Assembly (NCBI GenBank): GCA_000711775.1
Contig: ARYC01017498.1
Location: 20,377-84,376, forward strand
DNA: 64,000 nucleotides
Direction of reading: 5' to 3'
Origin: Oxytricha trifallax
Taxonomy: Eukaryota; Ciliophora; Spirotrichea; Sporadotrichida; Oxytrichidae
Both the position numbers and the translations under genes were made by a program. Shown here piece after piece: positions 47,794 through 58,357 of this stretch (positions within the stretch are counted from its first letter, which is position 1; each line of letters starts with the position of its first letter). A model generated the notes under the pieces. That model ran no database searches, was not told the origin of the DNA, and saw only the letters and a list, made by a program, of their open reading frames with translations.

Positions 47794-48786
47794 ATGCCTA
47801 AGAAGATGGACAAAAAGAAGATCAGCATACCTGTAAAATATATGTGCGAGTATTGTGAAACTCCAACTGCTCATGATACCTTGAGCTCTCTAGAAGTCCA
47901 CTATTCTAATTATCATAGAGAAGCTCACAAAGTTGCAAGAGATAAAATTAAGCTCAAAGAACGAACATGCTAGTACTGCGAGGTTGTTAAGCAGAGAGCC
48001 TTCAACTGTAAGATTCATGAAGAAACTTGCAAGTTTAAAACCAACAAATCCAAAGCAATAGCCAAAGTGAAGGATGATAGAAGAAGTCAAAATTTTCCTA
48101 TAGGCCCTGCAAAAGTTGAGATGGAAGCTATAGAAGGGTACCGGCTTATACCCATCTAGCAGAAGGTATACGAAATAACTTACAAAACAATAACGGAGCC
48201 AGTAATTTTCGATGGAGACATTAACAATTATCAAATGTGGGGAAAAATCGCAAAAGACGCTATGGAGAGATACAACAAGCTCTATGAAGTCGTACTAATG
48301 GATCCAGCCTATAGAATAAAGCAAGGCGTACCATATGATACAGTGTCTGATGTCGAAATTTTAAATATGCCTATTGAGTTGGTGTAAGAGAGAGGCATAC
48401 TCATAATATGGTTTGTGAATCAGAAGAAAGAGGTTGCGAGATAGTTCCTGAAAATTCACGGCTATGATGAAGTCGAAAAAGGTGAATGGATAAAACTGAC
48501 AAAAAATCACAAATTACACAAAGGATCTGGCATGTACACAGCCCATAATAATGAGAGCTTCCTCATTGGAAAAAAAGGCTACGTTACCGACATGCTCAAG
48601 TATCATTTGACTGATAATGTCATCTTCGCGGAAGTAGGTAAGCACTCTGAAAAGCCCAAGAAGATATATGATTTCATTTAACAGATGGCACCTGATAGGC
48701 TTAACTTATAAGTATTTGCTAGACCAAATAACATTAGACATAATTTTACATCTTTTGGTAACTAGTTGAAAAAGTTTGCAGCATGA
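47794..48786 (+). CDS. Zinc finger-MT-A70 adenine methyltransferase fusion
   Basis: The frame is fully open from ATG 47794 to TGA 48784-48786, 330 residues. Residues 18-41 form a C2H2 finger (C18, C21, H36, H41) and residues 59-79 a C2HC finger (C59, C62, H75, C79). A linker follows, and from about residue 145 to the end the protein matches the MT-A70 family (METTL3 / ciliate MTA type): VVLMDPAYRIKQGVPYDTVS holds the catalytic motif, normally DPPW, here DPAY at residues 170-173. Then come GILIIWFVNQK, EWIKLTKNHKLHKGSG, ESFLIGKKGY, DNVIFAEVGKHSEKPKKIYD and VFARPNNIRHNFTSFGNQL, in family order. MT-A70 enzymes methylate N6 of adenine in RNA or DNA. The zinc fingers and position equal those of the TBE 57-kDa gene, so the kinase domain has been replaced. 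Confidence 0.9.
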
Positions 48787-49724
48787 ATAATGGACAAGGT
48801 TGAATAAGCAGTTTAGTATAGCATAATTAATTAAATTAATATGTTCAAATAATTAAATATTATGAATACTTATCTATCAGCATATAGTGATACTTAAAGT
48901 AATTATAATCATGAACTATTTTTTTACAGCATTAATTCAAGTAATTTCAAACAGATTTTTCTAGGTGTGGATGTTAAAATTATATTTTTCCTTCTCTCAG
49001 ATAAAAACTTCGTGAACCAATGATTGATGGACAAGCTCTAATTTATTTTTTTCAAAAATGTTTACTATTTAATTGGTGGATGTGATTAGAAAAAGTGTCC
49101 TATTTGTAGTCAACTGGCATAAATCCAAGGTTAAGTTAATAATAATATTTATTTACTTAAGTTATTACTGCATTTTTAAATTCAAAAAAATAAAAAAAGA
49201 GTTTGTTGAGTTTACTATAAATTCTATTCAAAATTCATTATATATCTATGGGTATTGAAACTAGAGTATGTGTAGCTGCTAATTTATTTACAAGATGTTC
49301 CCACGGCTTATAGTAGTTCATTAATATTCTTTCAACAGTTTCCTATTGAAGAAATTACATACAAATTTGAGTTTTTTAACTTATTTACTCAATAAAACCA
49401 ATGTCAAATTTACTCATTCATCAGTAGTTTTTAAAGATAAACAAAACTCTTAAATTTATCATTCTTGATTATTGTCATAAATGTGCTTATTTCTATAAAG
49501 ATCTGACTTCAAATGTTTATTTGTTTGGTTAAGTACTAATATAGTAACTTCCATATAACTTTTTATTAGAATAAAAGTAGAATCATAGTCAATATCACTT
49601 GATCGCTATTGAAGATTGCTAAACTTATATCTTCGTTAATTTATAATTTATCGGATATTTGGAAAAACAATAAATATTTGACTGTAAAAATCGACTATAT
49701 AAAGTTGCTTGACTAATGACTAAC
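48787..49724. other. AT-rich stretch, no gene assigned
   Basis: Nothing is supported here. A short frame at 49073-49258 is A/T-driven. The right boundary of element D must lie in this stretch if D is a complete element, but I could not identify it. Confidence 0.35.
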
Positions 49725-50711
49725 TGTTCCGCCCGAGATCCCCTCCCCCACCCCCTCCCCCGTCTCCCGGTCGACCGAGACCCCCTCCCCACCCCCTCCC
49801 CGCCCCCTCCCCCACCTCCTAAAATACCCCATTTCATATCAAATTTTGTACCTAGAGGGTCTAAATCGAATTCCTTCTTGACATCTCGACATCATAGACC
49901 CTATTTTATATATAAAATTTCATAAGATTTTCAAAATTCTTTATTTCCATTTTAGTGCCTTATATGATATAAATTTTATGATTTGATAAGTTTCACTAAG
50001 TTTGTTAACCATTTTTACACTTTCCCAAATGAAATATAAATATAAATACTTTTCCATTAAATATTATTAAAATTTTATTTCTAAATAAAATTTATATACT
50101 GTTATGTACAAAATTTAATTTAAAATTTTTTTATCTCTTAAATCAACTTCATTTGACATAATTCGAATATAAAGCCTGATTAATTTTTCAAGTTTTTAAT
50201 TTTCGCAAGATTTTCAAAAATAATGAAAAATATAATTAATCAAAATCTTGCGAAAATTAAAAACTTGAAAAATTAATCAGGCTTTATATTCGAATTATGT
50301 CAAATGAAGTTGATTTAAGAGATAAAAAATTTTTTAATTAAATTTTGTACATATCAGTATATAAATTTTATTTAGAAATAAAATTTTAAATAATATTAAA
50401 TGGAAAAGTTTTTTATATTTATATTTCATTAGTGACAGTGTAAAAATGGTTAACAAACTTAGTTAAACTTATCAAATCATAAAATTTATATCATATAAGG
50501 CACCAATATCGAAATAAAATTTTTTGAAAATCTTATGAAATTTTATATATAAAATAGGGTTTATGATGTCGAGATGTCAAGAAGGAATTCTATTTAGACC
50601 CTATAGGTACAAAATTTGATATGAAATGGGGTATTTTAAGGGGTGGGGGAGGGGGTCTCGGTCGACCAGGAGACGAGGAAGGGGATGGGAGAGGGGATCT
50701 CGGGCGGAACA
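49725..50711. mobile_element. 987-bp foldback element with C-rich tips
   Basis: Arms of about 490 bp (49725-50214 and 50242-50711) are near-complete reverse complements around a 27-bp A/T spacer. The outermost 100 bp are extremely GC-rich, made of CCCCTCCCC-type runs on the plus strand at the left and GGGGAGGGG-type runs at the right. The ends are TGTTCCGCCCGAG and its complement. A 6-bp direct repeat, ACTAAC, flanks both sides (49719-49724 and 50712-50717) and fits a target duplication. There is no coding capacity; the frames in the GC-rich tips are proline- or glycine-rich by composition only. It is a non-autonomous foldback transposon of unknown family. Confidence 0.92.
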
Positions 50712-53178
50712 ACTAACAATTGATAAATAAGCTTTTAAATTATTATTTATTTATTATCAAGCAAAGTGTTGTTTAAGATTATTTTCACAGTTTAAATGAT
50801 GAAAATCTTGGAACTATAATCAAACTACTGAAAATTATATTAAAAATATTATAGCAAGATGTTCTGATTTTATAGTGAATTAATAAATACATGGAAAAAT
50901 TCAAAAATCGAAAATGATATTAAATATTTTTTTCAGAGAGGAATTTAAATTGATCTCAACTCTCGATTGCTCGGTATTCATTATAATACTAATTGTATAT
51001 GTTAAGTTATGAAGTTCTTGATAGTCTTTTTAAGAGAGAAATAGTAAGTTTATTATTTAGTCATTGATGATCAAAGTTTGGATGAACACACATACAGATG
51101 TTAAGGCTAACATTTGGAGTTTAAAATATATAGCAACAATGGCAGCAAACTTAATAATCATTAGAATGGGAAAATCTGTTAAATTGTATTAGCTATGATA
51201 GCAATGATGAATAGAATAGTTAAAGAGAAAAGAGATATATCGATTTGAAGCTTTAGTTAAATTTAATTGGGCCTAAATTTAAATTCAAATCCTTATATCA
51301 ATTATGTGTATGGTATGTAAAATAATAATAATAGTTATTCAGCCTTTCTCTAAGAAAGTAGAAGCCAAAGATTTCGATTTCTCCAAATTCTTTGATTGAT
51401 ATTATAAACAACTTTTAAGAATAATGAATAACATGTCCTAAAATACAACAGAAGCAACAAGCCTGCAATTTATCGCAAAGGATGTTTAACAAGTAAATTT
51501 CGAAGATCCACTGCCACCACTATTTATATACTGATGAAATGAATGAATCTAAGCCACAACAATAACAATATATTTTAAATATAAATAATATCGATAATAA
51601 ATTTCCAAAATATGAAAATAATGCAAGTATATCATAAAAATGATTTAAATTAATGAACTACTAAATTAAAATGAGTTTCAATAAATATTTCAATTTATAA
51701 CTTCACTGATAATCAAACTTTTTCCCCCTTTGTTTACTCTAAGCAAATCAATTTTCATTAGAAACTTTAAGGATATACATTAACTTGCCTTAATAGATAC
51801 AATATTTCAAATTATTTTTCCAATAAACAAAACATTTCAAGATTTAGGATTGTCAAACAACGGTTAAAATTTATAGATATTTATGAACTATAAAAAATAA
51901 ATATTAATTCAGAATAAAAAATTTAAAAGCATGAAAATATTCAATAATGCTGATCATAAAGGTAACAAATGATTTGATAAATAAATTTAAAATAAAGAAA
52001 ACATATTCTTGCAAATAACTAGAATGCTTGAAAATATTTAATTTTCTCTTTCAAGAAGATAATTAAATTCCCTGATATATATTATTTAAGTCAGCTATGC
52101 CATATTTAATCTTTTTTTAATTTCCCATATATTTTGTTTAAAAAATAGCAATAAAAATTAAGATCTTGCTTTAAATTACAAGATTTTAATAATAAGTAGA
52201 AATCACAATAAAAAATAGTAAATAAAAATGAATAATGAATTCACTTTTCAGTAAATATCTTCAAATTACATTAAATAATATATTTAGGTATATAGTCAGC
52301 AAATCTTAAGCAAATAAAACTACTTATAAAAAGTAAGATATGATATTAAATGGGATAATCTTACATTATTGACAATAAGTCAATGAGATTATTATATTAT
52401 ATTGATACTGTAAAAAAAACTATTAGTAATGCCAATAAATGTACAGGAGAATAAACATATTAAATCTAAAAACCGAATAATAAAATTTTGCATAAATTAT
52501 CGAATAAATTTAATTCAACCTTGATTCTAACGCTAATCGAGTTAATATTAAAGTAATAATAAATCAAAGACAATATTACCATAATATGATGGAATAATGG
52601 TATGTTTTAGTTTTCAATAGATTTAATGCTCCTCATTAAGGTAATGAGATATCTCTTATGAGTTATATTTATTTATAGTAAGAATAATTTAAAACCAATC
52701 AATACTAATCAGTTCATGGTTAAAGAAGATAAAAATAGAGGCAAAATCAGAACACAAAATTATTAAGGTGATTAACCAACGACAAAATAGCTGTAGTTGG
52801 AAAATATAAGGGTAAATTAATAAAGGTGTTTTTGGAATAAAACATTATAATTGAACCTAATGGAAGCGCACAAAGAATCAGGTTTATAGTAATATATTGA
52901 CATAAAAAAAATTAAAATAAAACAAAGCTTAAATAATAGGCTAATCATCCAAAAAACAAAGCTTAAGAAATACTTATAAAATATGCTCAAAAATAAATCA
53001 GTAAGAATTGCATCACTATGCTTAAAAATAAAAAATTGCGAAAAATTTGATGATTGAAAAATGAAAATTTATTAACTTTAAGTCATACAAAATATATTTA
53101 TATGAATCTTAGTGTTTTAGTTTAAATAATTTGTGATAAATTACTTTGCTCTCTTATCTGAGAGAAGCATTGTCATAT
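50712..53178. other. AT-rich stretch, no gene assigned
   Basis: No recognisable gene, repeat or RNA was found. Confidence 0.4.
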
Positions 53179-53284
53179 TATTGATAAAATACAATTGAAT
53201 CGGGGAAATGTAAAAATTAAAATTCAAAATTAATTAAATATATAATTACTGCTAAATTACTCTACGTTTTGTCTTATATGCGAA

Positions 53285-53800
53285 AAGTGGCCAAACTGCT
53301 ACTTAATTTTACAAAATGCTCACTTTTATTTTCATTTGTGGTCAAAGTCTTTATGCATCATTAGGAACATATATAAAGTGACCAAATTCTATATTATCTG
53401 TAAAAATGACCAACTTTACTATTCGTGGTCAAAATTTCTGTTTTTGTATGTTTGTCTCCCCCATTTGAGCAGAGTGGTACAAAAAAGTGGCCAAAGTGCA
53501 TGATTTTTACTCAAGTGTCCAGAATAGTGGTCAAAGCTGAGATTTCCACCAAAAGTGACCAGAGTGCATGATTTGAACCAAAATGACCAGAGTAGTGGTC
53601 AAAATCTCAAAAAATCGCAGTTTTTACTCTGAATTTGGTATTATGAGTCACTTTTCACAAATATGCGGTGACCAAGCCAAATTTGGAGCAGGGTGGTCAA
53701 AAATCTTGAAAATCGTTGTTGCTGGTCAAATTTTTGTAAATTTTTGTGGTCATAATGCTCAATACTGCAGCAGTACCTGCAAATCGATACTGGTCAAAAA
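53285..53800. repeat. Array of TGGTCA/TGACCA and AGTGGCCAAA motifs
   Basis: About fifteen copies of a short motif lie in 515 bp. GTGGTCA or TGGTCA occurs on the plus strand near 53338, 53424, 53527, 53595, 53693, 53722, 53748 and 53788. Its complement TGACCA occurs near 53380, 53406, 53556, 53584 and 53667. AGTGGCCAAA occurs near 53285 and 53494. Spacing is irregular and orientation mixed. The motif resembles the AGTGGTCT octamer in the TIR of SF3 element 1. Subterminal arrays of this kind often bind transposases or replication initiators. Confidence 0.7.
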
Positions 53801-54316
53801 AATCGAGCAGAAGTTGCAAATTTGCTAGGTTTTTGCTGAATTCCTATCAAACTGGATAGCATGATGCTCAGTGCATCTCCTCTCTCACCAACCCATTCAA
53901 TTCTTGAAATACTGATTTTGAACAAACTTTTGTCCAATTTTAGTTTAAGTTGCTCAACTCCTCTGGTGTATACCTTGAGTGCATAGAAATTTGCTATATA
54001 GAGTGGAGTAGAGCAGAATTTGATACCACTCGTCAAAACTTCATAATAGTTTGAGCAGACTTATGAAAACTGCGATTTTCAGGGATCCTCTTGCATTTAT
54101 GTATTAATTTTAAGTACAGTATTAATAACAGCAGTAATAGCAGCAGTAATAGTATAAGCAGTAAAAATGACAATGCATTAGTTATAAGCGCTGATAGAAA
54201 TTTCAATGAATGATGCAATTCTTGTTTTTGAGTAGAATCTCATACAAAGCCATACCTCAGAGTATGCATCCATTTCTTGATACTAAATGCCCAGAGTCCT
54301 CGAACATCATCCTCGC

Positions 54317-55263
54317 TCATGTTTTTTATTATTTCTTGGATGCGCTTGACCAGCTGCACTATATAAGTTTGTTAGGAGAGTATGCTTACTTGCTGTTGAT
54401 GTTCTGCTGCTTGAGGTTTTTCTTGATGTATGCAAACAACTATTCGATTGGGTTGAGCCAGGGCGAGTATTCTGCGTTGAAGAGTACGTTGACTTTGAAG
54501 CGACGAGCAGTCGCAAGCATCTCAGAATACTTATGAATTATGGCATTATCCATTAAAAGCACCACCTTCTTGTTGCATAGATCTTTGTCAGTTCTTATAC
54601 TTCTCAGCGTCTGATATATAAAGTTTTCGATAGCAATGAATCGAATGCTCCTTCAATTATTTGAGTGGATATCACTCTATCAACTGCTATCGCTGCTATC
54701 AAACCCATAGAGTACTGTTATCTCTTCTCTGTTTACTTTGCAATCGACAATTGTCTTGCTCTCAAACCATAATCGCCTAAATTGGAGAGCATTTCCTATC
54801 GATACTGAGAGATTGGCTTATAATTGAGATTAATCTGACTTTGATCTGGAATATATGCACAGGGTTTATCACATTCTTTGGATTCTTCTTATTGGTTATG
54901 ATTTTGTGATGGGTCATCTATTAGTAAAGTTAATTTGGTTTTAGGACGGTAGTTGAATTATAATCTTAGAAGTTTGATGGAAGTTTGCATCATGATTAGT
55001 GGTTTGAAATGAGACTTGTTGAATTTGTGAGAACTGGAACCATACAACTCAAGGGTGGAACCATGCAACTCAAGGGTGGAACCATACAACTTAAGGGTGG
55101 AGCCATACAACATGGATCTATAAAACTCGGATCCATACAACCAGGAACCATACAACCTGGAGCCATACAACCTCAGCGCGGAACCATGCAATCCAAGAGA
55201 TATCTTCAGGGTATCTTCATCTATCATAGTAGTTCCAATCATAGTATAATTCCCAGAGTTCAC
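54317..55263 (-). CDS. Transposase C-terminal half (second Asp and Glu), with repeat-containing N-terminal extension
   Basis: The minus-strand frame from 55263 is open through a tandem-repeat segment (GSTLELYGSTLELHG-like, 55036-55193), a polar linker, and a transposase part: RQQYSMGLIAAIAVDRVIST, then IIEGAFDS. Near 54640 the frame shifts by one base and continues ENFIYQTLRSIRTDK, VVLLMDNAIIHKYSE (catalytic Asp) and FNAEYSPWLNPIEQLFAYI (catalytic Glu), ending in TGA at 54317-54319. The first catalytic Asp is absent from this piece and lies in the upstream half (56031-57082). Together they appear to be one Tc1-type transposase with a large insertion. Confidence 0.75.
55036..55193. repeat. Coding tandem repeat, 15- and 21-bp units
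   Basis: Units of the theme GGAACCATACAACTCAAGGGT (21 bp, three clear copies) pass into shorter 15-bp units (AACCATACAACCTGG) in the same phase. All unit lengths are multiples of three. On the minus strand they encode Gly-Ser-x-Leu-x-Leu-Tyr-type repeats within an open frame. Confidence 0.8.
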
Positions 55264-55941
55264 ATCTCAACTTGCATCTCTCTCATTCTTGAAGTTATCA
55301 AAGATAAGTAATCGCTCAAACTAAGCTGAGTATGATAGTTTGGCATTATCAAGAACAGAACGATTTTATCAGATACTATCATCATGCAACAACCATCAAC
55401 CTTCAAATTATCTTTTGTATACTTACTTTCATCAATATTCGAGCTGCTCAAAACTGATAGCGACAGCTTTCTTGGAGTGAGCTGAACAACTTCTCTCTAT
55501 CTCTAACTCAATAGCGAACTGCTTGATTTCTTTAAAGTTGATTACAATTTTAATTTTGACACCTTGTCAATCAATGGCGTGAGCCCTGAATGAATTCGTT
55601 TGATCTGCTCATCATCTGAAGTGACTTTCTTTGCAGTGCTCTGCAACTTCAAATTTCTGAATTTCTTCAAAGTACTCGATTGGTTTTAGGGAGTGTCTTC
55701 AACTTCAAGTATAGGGGATAGATCGTACTTTAGTTACTACTTTGCTTTCAAATTCTAGCGAGGTGGAGTTTGTAAAATGCCTGCCTTCTGTGTAATAGCA
55801 AATCAATATTATTTAGGAATAACTTACTATAGAGCTGCTTGATGATTTCTATGATTTCTTCAAAATCGATTGTTTAGCCAACTAATTTAAAGTACTGGTA
55901 CTAGAATGGGGTTTTGAAATTGGCTTAGCTTTACTCTACAT
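55260..55941 (-). CDS. Lys/Ser/Gln-rich segment with a ~40-nt intron, between transposase halves
   Basis: The minus-strand frame from ATG 55941 reads MQSKAKPISKPHSSTSTLN.. rich in Ser and Lys. A GTAAG...ACAG intron of about 40 nt (about 55790-55830) joins it to KAGILQTPPRQNLKAKQQL, and the frame continues to a TGA at 55260-55262. The sequence is basic and low in hydrophobic residues, consistent with a disordered region. It sits exactly between the two transposase halves on the same strand, and its stop overlaps the beginning of the C-terminal half by a few bases in another frame. It may be an independent small gene or, more likely, the disordered middle of one long transposase broken by frame changes. 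Confidence 0.55.
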
Positions 55942-56030
55942 TATTGAATGAAGTTTGGATGATTACGAATCCTTTGCACTAGCTTACAGATTGATACCTT
56001 TAAAAACATTTTAAGCAGGTAAATCGTTTG

Positions 56031-57082
56031 ATCATATAGATGAAACTGCATCCAATGAATAAGATGATTTCTAAGAATATTCACCATTCGACTGCTTTCC
56101 AAGCAGCATCCCTCCATACTGCAAATCCTTATCGCCTGCGATGATTCTACTATACTTCTTGACTGCAATCGATTTGGTAACTTTATTCTTCCTCTTACCC
56201 AGAATACTCTTCTAATTTAGGGCCCACTGCTTAGGAGGCAAGTAGTCAGACCTGAAGTTGCTTTCATCTACTGATATAATTACTGCATCCTCTCTTAGAA
56301 ACTATGATAAAAGTCGACTCACCCATAAGCGTTTGCTATTATAAGCAGGATCTCTGTATTTGACATTCGCTGCCTCTGTCTTGCCAAACTTCAGATGAAA
56401 CTGCTCCTTGAGAATCTTATGAATCGTTGATATGCATGGCACTTTGAAATCATACTTTAATGGTGAGCCCAACTTCAATTCTTACAATCGATTATGAATA
56501 TTTCTGCCAGTGCACTAGTAAATCCCGATTTCTTCTATGCACTCGCCAACTGCAGCAACCAGCTGCTCATTATCTCACTCCCTCCTCTTGCCAGGTTTTT
56601 TTGGTTCTTAAGGTTGGAATACGCTATTTTTCATCTCATGCTTAAACTTCTCAACAGTTCTTGATACAAACTCTGCTGTCACTCGCAACTTCTTCGAAAT
56701 TTACTTTGGCTTCAACTAATCTTCCATATACATTCTTACTATCTCAAGTCGCTTATGTGCAGCTAGCTTTGCATATCTCAAGGTTTTAGGTATGGATTAC
56801 AATCCTTCGGTAATCCATGGTTTAGCTACATTCTATTCTTTATAAGAGAGAGTAAACCTGTTTATATCAACTGCACTGGCTATCCTTCTTAAATCGACTG
56901 GGGTTTCTAAATTAGCATTATATTAGAATGATTCTTAAATCTTAATTAATTTGACTAACCTGCTTTGAATTGCGAAATTGACTCAAGAACTGCTCCAGAA
57001 ATTGGCACAATGAATCGTCGTTATGTATACTCTTGATATCAATCATGTCCTTTAAGTAAGAATCTATACCATCCAAAGGCAT
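56031..57082 (-). CDS. Transposase N-terminal half (helix-turn-helix and first catalytic Asp)
   Basis: From ATG 57082 the minus strand reads MPLDGIDSYLKDMIDIKSIH, followed by a possible 53-nt intron (56907-56959, GTTAGT...TTTAG; the frame after removal is off by one). The next part, ETPVDLRRIASAVDI.., contains a clear helix-turn-helix (HKRLEIVRMYMEDQL..ISKKLRVTAEFVSRTVEKF). A TGA at 56576-56578 is bypassed by a frame change, and the second frame continues with NEQLVAAVGECIEEIG, a CISTIHKILKEQF helix and the first catalytic block VIISVDESNFRSDYLPPKQW (about 56260). It ends in TGA at 56031-56033 without reaching the second Asp. This is the IS630/Tc1 superfamily. Confidence 0.75.
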
Positions 57083-57475
57083 CTTAATGATTAACCCTCC
57101 TTATAAAGAATCCACTTGAGGAGGAACTTCACCAGAGTTGAGGAGAGCTCCCGTATTATACGAATACTTAGCTGGTGCAACCACTTGAACGAAATTCTTA
57201 CCCAAAATTACAGGTCCCCACTTTACGATTTGCTTGTCTTAAATCTTGACTCAACTCTACTTAATGCTTTCAAAGGAGTGCTGGCTGAGATGATCGTCGC
57301 TGACGATTGAGGTGAGCGATTATTCTTACTAAGATTATTAACCCTTGTCGGAGTATTGGCATGAGAGTTTTTTACTTTGAGTTGCTTTCATTATTTACAG
57401 TTTTATAATAATAGTTTAATTAACTTATCTGTTAAAACAACGATTAAATTATAATTAATTTATAAAATTCTACCA
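57083..57475. promoter_or_regulatory. Divergent intergenic region
   Basis: About 390 bp separate the divergent starts of the transposase (57082, minus) and the plus-strand gene set (57476). The last 90 bp before the ATG are strongly A/T-rich. I see no defined promoter motif, so a bidirectional promoter is only inferred from the gene arrangement. Confidence 0.3.
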
Positions 57476-58357
57476 ATGCAGCCAATGTCGGACGACATCA
57501 ATCGAGAGCCGATTGATAACACTTTTCATAGAGTGTCTTTACCAATGAAATTCTACTTTGATCTGACCAACCCATAGCAACTTGAAGAGATTTTCTAAAA
57601 GGGAGGAAGTGCATTCCAAATACTCCATCATACACAAATCAAGATTCAGAAGGCAGGCAAATCCTAATCCAAAATAATGTTCGAGGGCACATTGTTAACA
57701 TTTCTTCTGTTCTGTGATGACTACTGGAGCATGATTCTTATGGTTCAACTAAACAGGCTAACTAGTAAAGATCAGCATCAGTTTACCTAGACTTTCAAAA
57801 TTGTAAAGAGAGCTTATGACTGTATAGTTCAATAACCTAAACATGCTACCTAAGGAAGTCTGAAAGATTTGGCAGCACTAAATTCTGTTTAAGATCAGTA
57901 CAAATTGACAATTGATAGGGATACTCATTTTAAGAGCTTTGTAGATATGGTTCAGAGAATGAACAAAATCCAGAAAAACATGGGCTATACCACATCTGCT
58001 ATGATGAAAAATGTTTAGTCGACTTTCAACAAGGACTTTTCCTATTTTAAAGTGGATGTGGATACTTCGTTATAAGACAATAGTATAGCCTCCAAATTTA
58101 TGTTGCTTACATCAGCGGATATCTCTTAGCACTTCCCCCCGGCTGAGCTTGAACTTGTACAATAATTTCATTTCGAAGGCAGGAATGAATACGAAGAGCG
58201 CGTTAAAAATTACTTTATCGTGAAACGGCAGATTGAAAAGGCTAAAAACCTCAAGCTCAATAGCCTATGGTTCAGACCAACTTATCCATTTAAGCTCCAA
58301 ATTTGCAAAATTCGATGCACAGTTACAACATGCTTGGGCTCAACAATCAATGCATGA
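57476..58357 (+). CDS. Unknown protein, 293-residue open frame
   Basis: ATG 57476 opens a frame with TAA/TAG as Gln to TGA at 58355-58357. The N-terminal 260 residues look globular (MKFYFDLTNPQQLEEIFQKG, a LLTFLLFCDDYWSMILMV hydrophobic segment, and several amphipathic helices). The last 30 residues look out of frame. From about 58260 a different frame gives a Gln/Asn-rich linker (PQAQQPMVQTNLSIQAPNLQ) leading into the next gene. The most economical reading is one longer protein broken by a one-base indel near 58260. I recognise no domain. Confidence 0.55.

Larger units (their letters stand above)
44914..48786 (+). mobile_element. TBE-like gene set D with MT-A70 methyltransferase (ends not found)
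   Basis: Three genes stand in the same order and strands as the TBE-like elements A-C: transposase (+, 44914-45936), p22-like (-, 46109-46748) and zinc-finger fusion (+, 47794-48786). Spacing is also similar. The coordinates given cover only the genes, because no inverted repeats or telomere-like tips could be recognised by eye on either side. In contrast to A-C, the transposase and the zinc-finger gene are open from start to stop. The C-terminal domain of the third gene is an MT-A70 methyltransferase rather than a kinase. Confidence 0.75.

Noticed and set aside
47890..48234. Minus-strand 114-residue frame
   Set aside because: It is antisense to the zinc finger-methyltransferase gene, which is open for 330 residues and carries family motifs.
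44700..48960. Terminal inverted repeats for gene set D
   Set aside because: I compared about 200 bases on each side and found no matching inverted segment or telomere-like tip.
49625..49925. Overlapping Pro-rich and Gly-rich frames
   Set aside because: They are produced by the C/G runs at the tip of the foldback element and have no protein-like composition elsewhere.
54210..54536. Plus-strand frames opposite the transposase C-terminal half
   Set aside because: The minus strand there carries the clear DDE blocks MDNAIIH and NPIEQL; the plus frames are shadows.
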